Below are positions 22,601-34,600 of a stretch of DNA of 64,000 bases, piece after piece. This DNA is from Sipunculus nudus (Eukaryota > Annelida > Sipuncula > Golfingiida > Sipunculidae). The number at the start of each line of letters is the position of its first letter. Position 1 is the first letter of the stretch. A model generated the notes under the pieces. The model made no database searches and had not been told where the DNA came from. It worked only from the letters and a program-made list of their open reading frames with translations. A program made the position numbers and the translations under genes. The stretch spans positions 24,351,058 through 24,415,057 of the forward strand of contig CM049310.1 in assembly GCA_026874595.1 (NCBI GenBank). The letters are read 5' to 3'.

Positions 22601-25600
22601 TGTGTGAATGGGCATTTGAAAGATTAAAATTCTTTAACCACTAACATATATCACATATCTTTTACAAACTACAGACATAATGTGTAGCAGTGTCTCCTCT
22701 ATTTTACAGAAGAAACAGTACTTTTTCCCAGTTTACTCTTTAGGGATCCTTGAAAGCAACTACCAACCCTGGCCTACAGCCTTCTTATGTTACTAAGTAA
22801 GTATCCATGTATGTGAATGGGCATTTGGAAGATCAAAATTCTTTAACCACCATTCATCATATCACACATCTTTTACAAACTACAGATACAATGTGTAGCA
22901 GTGTCTCCTCTGTTTTACAGAAGAAACAGTACTTTTTCTCCGTTTACTCTTTAGGGATCCTTGAAAGCAACTACCAACCCTGGCCTACAGCCTTCTTATT
23001 TTACTTAGTAAGTATCCATGTATGTGAATAGGCATTTGGCAGATCAAAATTCTTTCACCACTAATATTCATCATATCACAATTCTTTTACAAACTACAGA
23101 CATAACAATGTGTAAAAGTGTCTCCTCTATTTTAAAGAATAAACAGTACTCTTTCCCCATTTACTCTCTAGGGATCATCGAAAGCAACTACCATCCCTGG
23201 CCTATAACCTTCTTATTTTACTTAGTAAGTATCCATGTATGTGAATAGGCATTTGGCAGATCAAAATTCTTTCACCACTAATATTCATCATATCACAATT
23301 CTTTTACAAACTACAGACATAACAATGTGTAAAAGTGTCTCCTCTATTTTAAAGAATAAACAGTACTCTTTCCCCATTTACTCTCTAGGGATCCTCGAAA
23401 GCAACTACCATCCCTGGCCTACAGCCTTCTTATGTTACTTAGTAAGTATCCATGTACCCATGTACGTGAATGGGCATTTGGAAGATCAAAATTCTTTAAC
23501 CACTAACATTCATCATATCACAAATCTTTTACAAACTACAGACAACAATGTGTAGCAGTGTCTCCTCTATTTTACAGAAATCAGTCCTTTTTCCCCATTT
23601 ACTCTCTAGGGATCCCCGAAAGCAACTACCGTCCCTGGCCTACAACCTTCTTATATTACTAAGTAAGTAACATTATAATTAATTAACTGCCCTGATCATT
23701 ACCAAAGTGTGTGACCTGACTGTTGTCTTCAGGTTGTATCACTTGATAATCAAAGTTGGGTTTCATCAAATACCCTATGTCCTGTGCTGTGTAAGGATAT
23801 CTACATATAGAAACATTGTAACTTTGAATGTATTAGACAAGCTTCAATTTCATACAGCAAAGTCAAATGCTTTAAATTTTTTACATTTTCACAAGGCAGA
23901 ACAGAACAGAACAGATGTTTATTCAGGAAAAAGGCCTCAGGCCAAAAGTTCCAAACATTTCAATAAATATTCAACTTAAGCAAGTACATCAATCCAATGG
24001 AAGGTAGCAGTCTTATATTTTCTAAATGACACCATTAACACAAGTAATAGAACTGCATACCTACATACACTATAAATCTATTTTGCCATCATCAGTGAGT
24101 GTAAACACAATTACATTTCAGTAAACTTTTTAAAAAAAATTGTGGTCTTATAATGACTAATAAATCGTGCCATAAACACATGTTACATTATTGCATACCT
24201 AAGTACACAATGAATCTATTTTGCTGTTATCAGTGAGTACCGTTTAAAATACATAATTCAACTATCATTTTCTGTCTCCTAATGAAAGGAAATAATCACA
24301 TATGCAGCAACTTTTGTTATTTCAAATGGATTATCTAAATTAAATAATTTTATAAAATTTTGTTCACTTGTATAATGCAAGTCTTGTCTAATATATTTTA
24401 AACTCAAATCATAATATAATTTACACTCTTGCATAAAGTGAGCTTCATCCTCAACAATATTGAATCCATAGCATAGACAATATTTTCAGATCCTCTCTTC
24501 ACGAGAAATATTATTATGGCGTCCCATTTATATAGCTAATTTATGATCTGAACATCGAAATTTTTCCCAAGGCTTTTTTGATGCAACCCTCTTATACCGA
24601 AATGGTTAACATGCAAACACGGGTTCCCACCTTCATCTTGGAATAGATGTATTGATGTTGAATGAATGAATCATTCTGATAGAAATAAATCAAGTGATCT
24701 TTGTTAAATATACTGGTATACAAGAACAGGTGACCATTTAAATGTATATTTATCGACTGTATGCTTTAATATAGCAAATTAGGAGTTTTTTTGCTTTTCA
24801 CCTATAATTTTGATTTTGATCTTTGGACAGTATTTTCCAGTTGAAATGTTACAATTTCTTTGGAATTCTTTCTTCTTTGACATTGTAGACTGTTCGTTCT
24901 TCCTTTCTGAAAAATCAGATTTGAGTAATTTCAGACGTCGATTGGGGTCATCATTATTTCTCTCACATATGTCCTGCATATGTAGTTTATTTCTGTTCGA
25001 GCTTGTCTTCCTTCTACTGGTAGATCTGGCTGATTCAAGTAAGGGTGCAGAGCTAATAGTACCACTTTTGCGTTGATTTTAGTAGTTTCACCAATAGCAT
25101 CACCTGGTCTTTCGCAATCATCTAGTTTTACCACCATATTCCATCCCAACTCGGTCTCTACTGCAAAAGGTTGATTTCTTTCTCCATTTATACATTTTCG
25201 GGGTGCGAGAGCCTATAGGCAGTTGTCACTAATGAGAAGGCCCGCTTCACAATCCTGGAGTGGTTGGATTTTATGAGCTATATTTTCAAAGTGCGACCAA
25301 CTTTTGGCAACATCTAGAGTCAGTATGTGTGACTCATCAACTGGAATATACTTCCGTGAGTATGTAACTGGCAAGGGAATTTGTATATGTGAATCAAATC
25401 CTCTAACCATCAGGTTTCTAAACTTTTTGCATTGGACGACTCTGTTCTTTGCGTCATTGTTGTCAATTGAGTTGCACAGGTTCCGAGGGTGCATTAATGT
25501 TCTGGCCAATGTGGTCCAGAATGAATGTACTCTTAGATTGTGTGTCCAAAAGGGCATACACAAAGTGTTCTTGATCAGGTCTGGTACTGCGAGACATCCA

Positions 25601-28600
25601 TACAGGTACTATGATGGAGGTTACGGATTTGCTACAAAAGCTTGCAACACCTCGGCAAAGGGCGTTTTTGGTCAAACTTTTCATCTCGGATGTATCCTGA
25701 GATGCTGCATTTGACATGCCCGTATTTTCTAATTGGTTTGCTCTTGATGAATAAACGGCTGGGGTTTCCATTCGTTTTCGTTCAATGTGAAGACAAGTTG
25801 GATGTTTCTTACCACACTTCTTGCAAGTCGGTCGTTTCATACAGTTTTTGGACACATGACCAAATCTTAAACATCCAAAGCACAAACCAGTTTTCTTTAT
25901 TAACTCATGTTTGCTTGTCAGTGTTTGGGCAACAAATTTTCTGCAATCTTGCAATATTTTATTGTCCACGTTACAGAACAAACACAGTTTCTCAGTTTTG
26001 CTTTTCTTATCTCCGATGCGAGTTTCAACTGCAAAGTTCCTGGAACTTGAATTACACTTTTTGATGCTACTGGTTTTATCTCATTCCTTCTCAATAGTGT
26101 TCTTTAATGCTCCTAGGAATACAACAGGGTCACAAGCAATATCAGCTTCCTCACTGAAGAATCCCGCAAATTCTATGAAACTTTGGTAGTTTCCAGTTGT
26201 TTTCTTGTTTTTTAACAACGAACCGGCTCAATCGGGCAACTAATCAACCAGGCAATTTCTGCACAGGTTTTCTATTTTCACGGTTATCATTTAGAATCTC
26301 CAGAGATTTGATATCCACCATGGCCACCTCGCATATGCCAAGATAATCAGAGAACCGTCGGAGTTCTTTGTGGTCCTTTGTGCCAATCTTTGGCTAAGAA
26401 TCTAATTTATCTTTAAAGGCCTCAGCAATGACAAACGGGTTGCCGTATTGTTCCTCAGCGACCTCCTTTGCTTTTTCAAAGGTTCGATTGCTCTTTAAGA
26501 GGAAGAAACCAATCGCTGGACAACGCGACTATCTCTTCAAGAAATGAATTTTTTCCTCTTGGGGCGATTCCTTTACTTTCGATAAAATGCAAATTGATGC
26601 TTCCCAATATGGGTATAACAATGGGTTTCCGCTTTAGACTGTTGGTTCTTGTGGCAGCAAGTGACTTGCGCTTACTTTAAAGTGGTGAGGTAGCTAGAAT
26701 ATATGAATCGTTTAACATTATGCTAACACATCAACAGTTGTTACAAAGTCTAAAATGCATTTTTAGGAACCAATATTTATGCAAAACATGTCACAAATCA
26801 GTATATTACTCCAAGCACATCTAAAGTATGGCATGAAATACGGTAATGTGGAACATTAGAAAACGTAGTAAAGTTGTAGAAATTATCTCAGCATAATACA
26901 CTTGAAGACGAATACAATAGAATATACATAATTTATCAACATATTCACAGAAAAATCTACAATTTATATCATTGGTAAAACTCACTATCGATGTGAATTA
27001 AAAATACTGAGGCTAGTAGTGATAAGAGTATCCGTAATCCAACATATGTACACAAACGTATAGGTCTTTAGATGAACAAGTGCTGCCAACCGGCGAGCGG
27101 ATCATGAACTAAACCCCTTAACGGCCACCAGTGCCACCAGCGCCACCTGGATTTTTTTCCGAATTTTTTCACTTTTTACTCTATTTTTGAGACCTACAAA
27201 GACGTGGTAGTCTGTTAACAAAATACAAATCGTAACCATTGGAGCTAGAAACTTCTCACTTGATATCCAGGGAGGCCAATAAATATCTCTTTCGAAACCT
27301 GAAATTAGGTTTCTCTTACCCATATCTTCCAAGCTATGGGGTTCAGAATACCCCCAGAATAATTAAAAATATGATACAAAAGCTCAAGTATCTGAACAGC
27401 TAATGCATTGATCACCATGATTCTGTGCATGCATATTCATTGTGGACTGTTTCATCAGTTCCTGCAGACTGTTCGTGCCACCTGGATTTTTTTTTTAAAT
27501 CATTAAGCAATTTATTAATTGTTTCCTTATTTTTGAGACCTTAAAGGATGCAGTCGTCTGTCAACAAGGGTACACATTGTAACGATTCAACCTAGAATCG
27601 TCTTATATGACATCCACGGAGGTCCATGGAAAATCTCCTTGGAAACCTGAAATATCTCTTTGAAAACCTGAAATTAGGTCTTTGTTACCCATACCTTTCG
27701 AGCTATACGGTTTGTAGATACCCCTCAGTATAAATAAAAAATTGATACAAAACCTCTAGTTTCTAAACAGCTAGTGCATTTATCGCCATGATTCTTTTCA
27801 TGCATATTGGTCATGGAGCGTTTCATTGGTTCCTGCTGACTGGTGGCACCATCTGAATTTGTTTTTTTAATTTTTACGCATTTTCTTTAAATTTTTATTT
27901 TTGAGAACTTAAAAGATGCGATCGTCCATTAACAGGGCACAAATCGTAACCATGGCACCTAGAATCTTCTCACTTGACATACAGGAAGGTCCATGAAAAA
28001 TCTCCTCAGAAACCTGAACATAGATATCTCTTACCCATATCCTTTTAGCTATGCTTCAGTTGAATTGGGATACCTCCTACAAAATTTGGCATTCAGATGA
28101 TAAAATTCCTTTTGTGAATGTCTACTAGACAGCTTAGCGTCATGACCCTTGGTCACTTGTTTAATGTCTAGTTGCGAAGTGCTATCGACTTAGTAAAGTG
28201 GAAACTGTTTGGGTTATTTTAATAATACATAATCTTTATACCATATGCATGCTCAATATATCTTATCAATATATTTTATGTGTGAATATGCCTATATTCA
28301 TAACATTTTTCTCCTACTCTTTTCTAGGGATCCTCAAGAGCAACTACAATCCCTGGACTACAGCCTTCTGATGATAAGTAAGTGACATATAATAAACAAG
28401 GGCACCGCAAAGCAGAGCATCCCATCGAATGGGGCATAATTAGAATGGGTGTATTACATAGGGTGAAAATGAGGAGGGCAGCTCGCTGACCTGACTTTTG
28501 CTCCTGTGACCTCCATGGATGGATGAGCCATATATATGCAAGATGAAAGGTCTTGGTCAAAAGAATTGGCTTTAAATAGGCCCACAAGCTTTTTTCAAGA

Positions 28601-31600
28601 AGTGGGCCGTGTGACCGTGACCTTTGACCCTGTTACCTTAAAATCGAAAAGTTTTTTATCCATTGGTGGGCGAGCCAAATTTGCAAGATAATGGTTTTGC
28701 TGAAACGGTTTGGCTTTAAATTGTTCCACAAGCTTTGTAAAAATGGGCTTTATGGCCGTGATATAGTTACTCCTCCGTTCGTGCATCCGTCTGTCAGTCG
28801 GGCCGTCCTTCTGTCCGTCCGGAATTGGCTTGTTGATCGATTTCAAGCCAAACCGTTTGACCTAAACCCTTCATTTTGAATATATATGGCTCAACCACCA
28901 ATAGCCGAGGAAGCCTTTCGATTTTGAGATCACGGGGTCAAAGGTCACGGCCACACCGCCCACTTCTTCAAAAAGCTTGCGAACCCATTTCAGGCCAAAC
29001 CGTTTGGCAAACACCTGTCACTGTCAGCTGGCTCATATGGCCCATCCCGCCAGCCATGAAGAACCCTATTAAGTTTGAAGTCACAGGAGCAAAGGTCAAG
29101 GGCAGAAAGCTGACCTTCTTATTTTTACACTGTGTAATACACCCATTCTAATTATGCCCCATGCAAGAGGATGCTCCGCTTTCCAAAGTTAGAAATACTT
29201 AGATTTCAAGTAACAACATTTCCTTTAGCTTTTCAACTGGACTGGTGATTTGGATCTATGGACAGCTGTTTCTAGTTTAATTTGCATAACATTAGAATCT
29301 TTTATGTGTACTAGCTTATGACCAAAACGTAATACTGCGAGGGAAACACAAAGTATTTTTTCCCTGTCATAGTAATAATTATGTCTTTGGTTAGAGATGG
29401 CAACCTGGCTGATATCGGGAAGGCGGGCAGTCTGCATGAGTTTCTCATGAAGCTACATGAAGATTACGGACCAATAGCCTCGTTCTGGTTTGGCACCCAG
29501 CTGACGGTCAGCATCGCATCGCCTGAACTGTTCAAGGAACATCAGCTGCTTTTTGACAGACCACGTAAGCTCTTGTATTCATGACTTTTTTTTTATTCAA
29601 TTTCTTATATTATAGAAGTGAAATAGCATTTGATGTTTGTATACATTGTTTCAAATTGCAAGATCTTAGCTGCCTGTATTTTCTAGTAAACAAGAGCTCT
29701 GACGAATTGCAAACACTTTAAATGTTCATACAAAAATAACATTTTCAAATGCATATATGCATTTCATTAAAACCAGGCTGGGAATCTGTAATGTTAAGCT
29801 CTCCTCTGCAGCAATGCTCTTCAAGATGTTTGAACCACTGTTCACGCCAGATGGCATCCAGTATGCAAACAGTGGTGATGGACGCAAAAGGAGAAGATTG
29901 TATGATCATAGTTTCAGCCATGAAGCGGTCTCACAGTACTACACTGTACTTAACAAGGTGATTTTCAAATAGAATTTCGGCCACATGACAGTCAAATAGT
30001 AATACAATACACCTAACTAGGTAACTAATGCTTCAAAAAGGCCAAACACTACTACACTATACCTCACAATGTAACAGCTATAAGACAGCTTCACAGTATT
30101 ATACTGGACTTTATGAGGTAATTCCCACAAATATAACACTGTTCTCGTAAATGAAAGATCACTGAGTGAGTTACTGTTCTTCGTACTCGTTGTATCCCCA
30201 GACAGTGAGAACCTCTGTCATTGCAACTCGACTAATACCTGTACACTTTTCTTTTATATTATGCACATGCATAAGTATGGGTTATAGGATGAAGTTTAAA
30301 TTAGGGTCATGACCTGCATTATGATAAAAAATCTAATGAATATGTCAGCTTGAAAAAAATATTGTAGCCAAAGTTCATCAGTATGTGTAAACAGGTTAAT
30401 TACAGGCCAAGATTGTGTCTGTATCAATAAATAGCTGCTTGGCAGACTGCCAAAAATTTCAGATTTTGCAACAAGCCGAAGGTCAGTCTAGATCTAATTA
30501 TAGCTTTGGCAGACTGCCAACCAAGTCAGATTATGCAACAGGTCAAGAGTTCACTCAGTGCAGCCATTCCAATATGGCCTCCACAGCCCAATCGCTGATT
30601 TTTTTTCGCGCTTGATAACTCAACAACATCATATTTCTGCTTTCCCAAATTCACAGAGATGATTGGTACATACGAGGGCTCTAGACCTTTTTAATTACAG
30701 ACCTGTCAGAATTCCAATATGGCCACAACAGCCCAATCGCTGATTTTCTCTCACGCGGGATACCTCAACAACAATATACTTCAGCTCTCCAAAATTCACA
30801 AGGATGATTTGTACATATGGGGCTTCCAGACCTATTGAATAACACAGATTCACAGGGATGATAGGAACATACGAGGACTCAAGACCTATTGAATTATAAA
30901 CCTGTTGGAATTCCAATAAGGCCATCACAGCCCAATCGCTGACCTTCTTGCACGTGCGATAACTCAGCAGCAACATACTACAGCTTTCCCAATTTCACAG
31001 GGATTATTGGTACATATAAGGGCTCCAGACCTATTGAATTACAGAACTGTCGGAATGCCAATGTGGCCGCAACAGCCCAATCGCTGATTTTCTTTTGCGC
31101 GCGATTATTCAACAACACTTCAGCTTTCCAAATTCACAGGGTTGATTAGCACCTATGAGGATAGTATCCCTATCAAATTACAGGTCAGTCTGAATTCCAA
31201 TATGGCTGCCAGAGCACAGTGGGTTATTGTTTGCACCTAACAAGAACATGTTTGATCTTTTTCATTTTCTCAGGGATCGTTGGTGAGTATGCGGACTCAA
31301 TCACTATCGAATTACAGACCTGTCGGAATTCCAAAATGCTCTCAAAGCACAATCGGGGATTTTCTTTTAAGTGCGATATCTCAGCGAGAACATGCTTGAT
31401 CTTTCTCATTAAAACTTGCATGATTGGTACATATAAGGTTTCCAACCTCATAGATTTGCAGACCTGTCGGAATTCTAATTTGGCCATCAGAGCACAATCG
31501 TTGATTTGCTTTCGCACCCAATATCTCACCAAGAACATGCTGGTTCTCTCTCAAATTAATAGGGATTATTGGCGCCTGTGAGGGCTTCTGACTTATCAAA

Positions 31601-34600
31601 TATGGAGTACATGGTACAATCAGTGATTTTCTATTGCACACATTATTTCAGACATATCTTCTTTAATATTTTTTGAACCAGTAGGATTTTTTACCTCGTG
31701 TATACTGATAAAGTCCAGTTTCTGTTTGTCGTATTTTTCAACTTTAACATACAATTTTCCCCCATATGTAAACTAGTCCAGCACAACCCGAAATGCGGGG
31801 CCCTCTTAGGACCATTGTCCGACCACAATAGTTAAAAAGTTTAGTATTTGCACTGTTCATGTACATATTACACATTTCTTTGAAAAGTAATGGTCCAGCA
31901 CTGAAGCATTATACCTGGTGTATAATCCACTGCACAGGTTCGCATTAGGCCTGTAGGCCTTGTTTTCTTCAAATTTGATACACAAATACTTTCCACCGAG
32001 GAGTCAGACAAGTTAAAATGTTTGTGAGCTTGACTCTGGTGGCCTTGGCTTTGTAAAGTGTCAATATATGCTTCAGGAGAAAGGGTCCTATTTTAGCGGT
32101 ACATAATTTTCTTGGTATACGACAGCATCCGGATGAAAGAAATTTGCAGTTAATCACTGTATGTGAAAATTCATTTAATTTATTCTGTAAAGAATGACTC
32201 CATACCTAATTTGTTTTAATGCATATTATGCTCAGTGTAGATATATAGATTTGTACCATAACATTTGAAGTATAGGCCTGAAGAGATAAATTATAGACCT
32301 CAGAAAAATCATCATATACATCAGATGGCAATACTTTGTGTAAATCATTTAATGAATAAAATGGCTCGAGAAAAGTCAGTTTGAGAACCCCCCAGGATTA
32401 CTGCGCAGACCTTTCTTATTGCAGTAAATGAATTTGACTCGTTTTAAGGAATTGTGTAGTAAAATTTGTTTGCACCTGAGTGAAGACACACAGTAATGTT
32501 TCAGCAATAGCAGGATTAGGAATAATTGATGTTTATAATCATACTTTTCACAGCCCTGCATGATCTATTTAGATAAACTAGCACATGAGTGGTGTGAATT
32601 GGTTAATAAATCATGTATAGTGATTGATAGAAATTAAACAACCGATCATCGATTATTTATCAATTAATTTATGTACATTATATATAACCATGAAATCTGT
32701 TGCATAGAATGATACCTAAATTATTGACCGAGTTAATCAAGTCCGACTTGAACTTTACACTAAAAGCTTAATGTAACAGCCGGGTTTTTAACACTTGTTT
32801 ACTGCGCAAGGTTAATTATTTATGTTGCCCACTTCTTTGTGTCCTTTCTATCTTTTATCTCTGAAAGAATTGATTTTCTTGTGACGATATAACATCTTTG
32901 TATTTGTATAAATAATCAATTGTGATAAATTATGCAAAAGTGCAACCAATTTAATTGATTTAAAAACAAAATTACCAATCATTGATATACCAGTTATTAA
33001 TTAATTGCAACACCACTAAAGCAAATGGTCTTTGATTATGTTTAAACAATTGCAGTTTGGTAAAATCATAAGGTTTTCTTGATTTTGTTTTTTTTTACAG
33101 AAAACAGAATAACCCCTGTAGTGTAAATATTTAATTACCATGCAGATGGGCAATTGTGACGAAACTATTCATGTAACTCTTAATCAGGTGTCTCAATGAA
33201 TTATTCCTTGGCTTTATTATTCTCAGATAGCCCTCCAGGTGGCTGACAAACTGAGCAATGTACCAAAGGGCGAACATGTACCCCTGAAAGAGAACATGTT
33301 TCACTTTTCTGGGAGGTCAATACTGCAAGTGGCTTGTGGTCATCACTTCAACGATGAAAAGCAAGTCGAGACATTCAGAAAATACTATGATCATGTAAGT
33401 GTCTAGTGTTCAGGTCATTCATTCAACCATTTTATGAATCGGTCTGTCTTTATAATCAGATTGCTATTCTGATAGATACCACAGGGCTTCAACTGACCCC
33501 TGTATTTCAAATATTTTCTTATATTTTCCAAGGAAACATTGTCTCCTTTGATATCCTATATGTCCTGGTTTTTTCAAATATATTTTCCTGCAGTCCTGTT
33601 TAAATTTAACTTTTTTTTTATAATTATTGTGAAACAAATGTCTAGACCTGTTTTTCTTAATTCAGCTTTATCCATGTAAGTGATGCAAGTATTTCATACA
33701 GTGTTGTGTGCATTACATTGCTGGTCTGATCATTTTACACGTTGTGTGTATTACAGTGCTGGTCTGATCACTTTACACATTGTTGTGTGCATTTCAGTGC
33801 TGGTCTGATATGGAGCACAGACGGGCAGGAGACAACCCAGCACCTGGCAGTGTCCGAGAAAAAAAGTTTGAACGGTGTAAGTCCCTTGTGTTACAAATTT
33901 TGAGAAATGAGATTACCAAGCATGTTATAAACTTTGTATGTGTTATTGAATTTTTTTAGTTTTAGCAATGACTAGGAGCAGTGTGTGGATTATCATTTAA
34001 GTTTACAAGTGTCAGTGTGGTGATATACTTTTACAGATGAATTCTCATATTAGAGCTTTTATATATCCTAGACAATGAAAGACTTGTAAATTTCTGCATG
34101 AACATGTGGGTTTATTCATATGCCATATTATAAGATATTAGACCCACCTACCATTCCTCTTCTCTAATAATAAGATGACTGATCCATAAATAGGCTATCC
34201 CTATAGTGAATTTTGCAGTCCGGGCATTCATGGCAGAGGCCCCTTCACTTAGTCTCTTGTGCCGCCTGAAGGGGATAGGGTGTGTTTGCTATTCAACAAT
34301 TGGTGAAGTTCTTATTAACCTGGCAAATATGGCTTCATCTCATAGTATATGAAACTAGGAAAAGTCACTTTCATTATCATATTTAGTAATAGACCGACAG
34401 TGTATTTCTTTGCTTCGTTTTAAAAACAATTGAATTCCGAATTCGGACAGACCTTTCGACCATTTGGTGATTTAAAACTAAACTTGCTGTGTAATTCTGT
34501 GGGGAAATCCTACATTGATGAAGGTGAGAACACATTTAGGACTGAGCAGTGCATCAAATTCCTTACCACAGTTTCATCTATTCTATAACAGACAGTTGCC

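Larger units (their letters stand above)
22588..23664 (+). repeat. Tandem array of five units each carrying an exon-2-like cassette
   Basis: Five units of about 211-221 bp each begin with aagtatccatgt.tgtgaat and end with an exon-like segment preceded by ctctnnag and followed by GTAAGT. Cassettes lie at 22744-22796, 22955-23007, 23172-23224, 23389-23441 and 23610-23662, each 53 nt. The genuine exon 2 at 28328 is 50 nt, so phase is preserved. Encoded peptides resemble exon 2, for example [17 protein letters not shown] against [17 protein letters not shown]. Cassettes 1 and 5 end in AA and would rejoin exon 3 in frame. Cassettes 2 and 4 end in TA and would give TAA at the junction. Cassette 3 also ends in TA and has an internal TAA. 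Copy 2 has a single counterpart at 57427. Confidence 0.85.
19606..28327 (+). other. CYP20 intron 1 (8.7 kb)
   Basis: The intron contains, in order, an (ATT)n microsatellite (19654-19700), paralogous non-coding sequence (19700-21385), a hAT-like MITE (21386-21560), further paralogous sequence (21560-22580), the exon-2-like tandem array (22588-23664), a LINE 3' fragment (23898-24561), BEL/Pao remnants (24780-26690), about 400 bases of paralogous sequence with no recognised content (26700-27110) and a fragment of the 338-bp repeat family (27115-28163). Confidence 0.8.
28396..29184. mobile_element. Foldback MITE with long inverted arms, intron 2
   Basis: The left end, ACAAGGGC...GCATCC...gcataattagaatgggtgtatta, is mirrored by taatacacccattctaattatgc...ggatgctccgcttt at the right. 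Internal arms are also inverted copies (28580-28640 against 28910-28985), so the element is largely a palindrome. The last bases of the right end are missing here but complete in copy 2, where CCCCTTGT closes at 63562. No coding sequence is present. Confidence 0.75.
16780..29600 (+). repeat. Segmental duplication unit, 5' half of copy 1
   Basis: This block and 51590-63960 share the same ordered content: LINE remnant, upstream block with poly-C run, exon 1, intron 1 with BEL/Pao remnant, fragment of the 338-bp repeat, exon 2, foldback MITE and exon 3. Offsets are 34331 (exon 1), 34614 (exon 2) and 34383 (exon 3) bases, so the duplicated unit is about 34.4 kb and spans the whole gene. Differences are mainly insertions specific to one copy. 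Confidence 0.9.

Noticed and set aside
22807-23555. Three overlapping 74-106-codon frames in the exon-2-like array
   Set aside because: They run through intron-like unit sequence in a frame different from the cassettes and repeat only because the DNA repeats.
22588-23664. CRISPR-like or satellite array
   Set aside because: Units are about 217 bp with no short repeat/spacer alternation, and the genome is animal-like. An ordinary tandem duplication with exon-like cassettes fits better.
29775-29811. Longer version of CYP20 exon 4 starting at the AG at 29775
   Set aside because: It would be out of phase with exon 3; the acceptor at 29811 keeps the frame and the family alignment.
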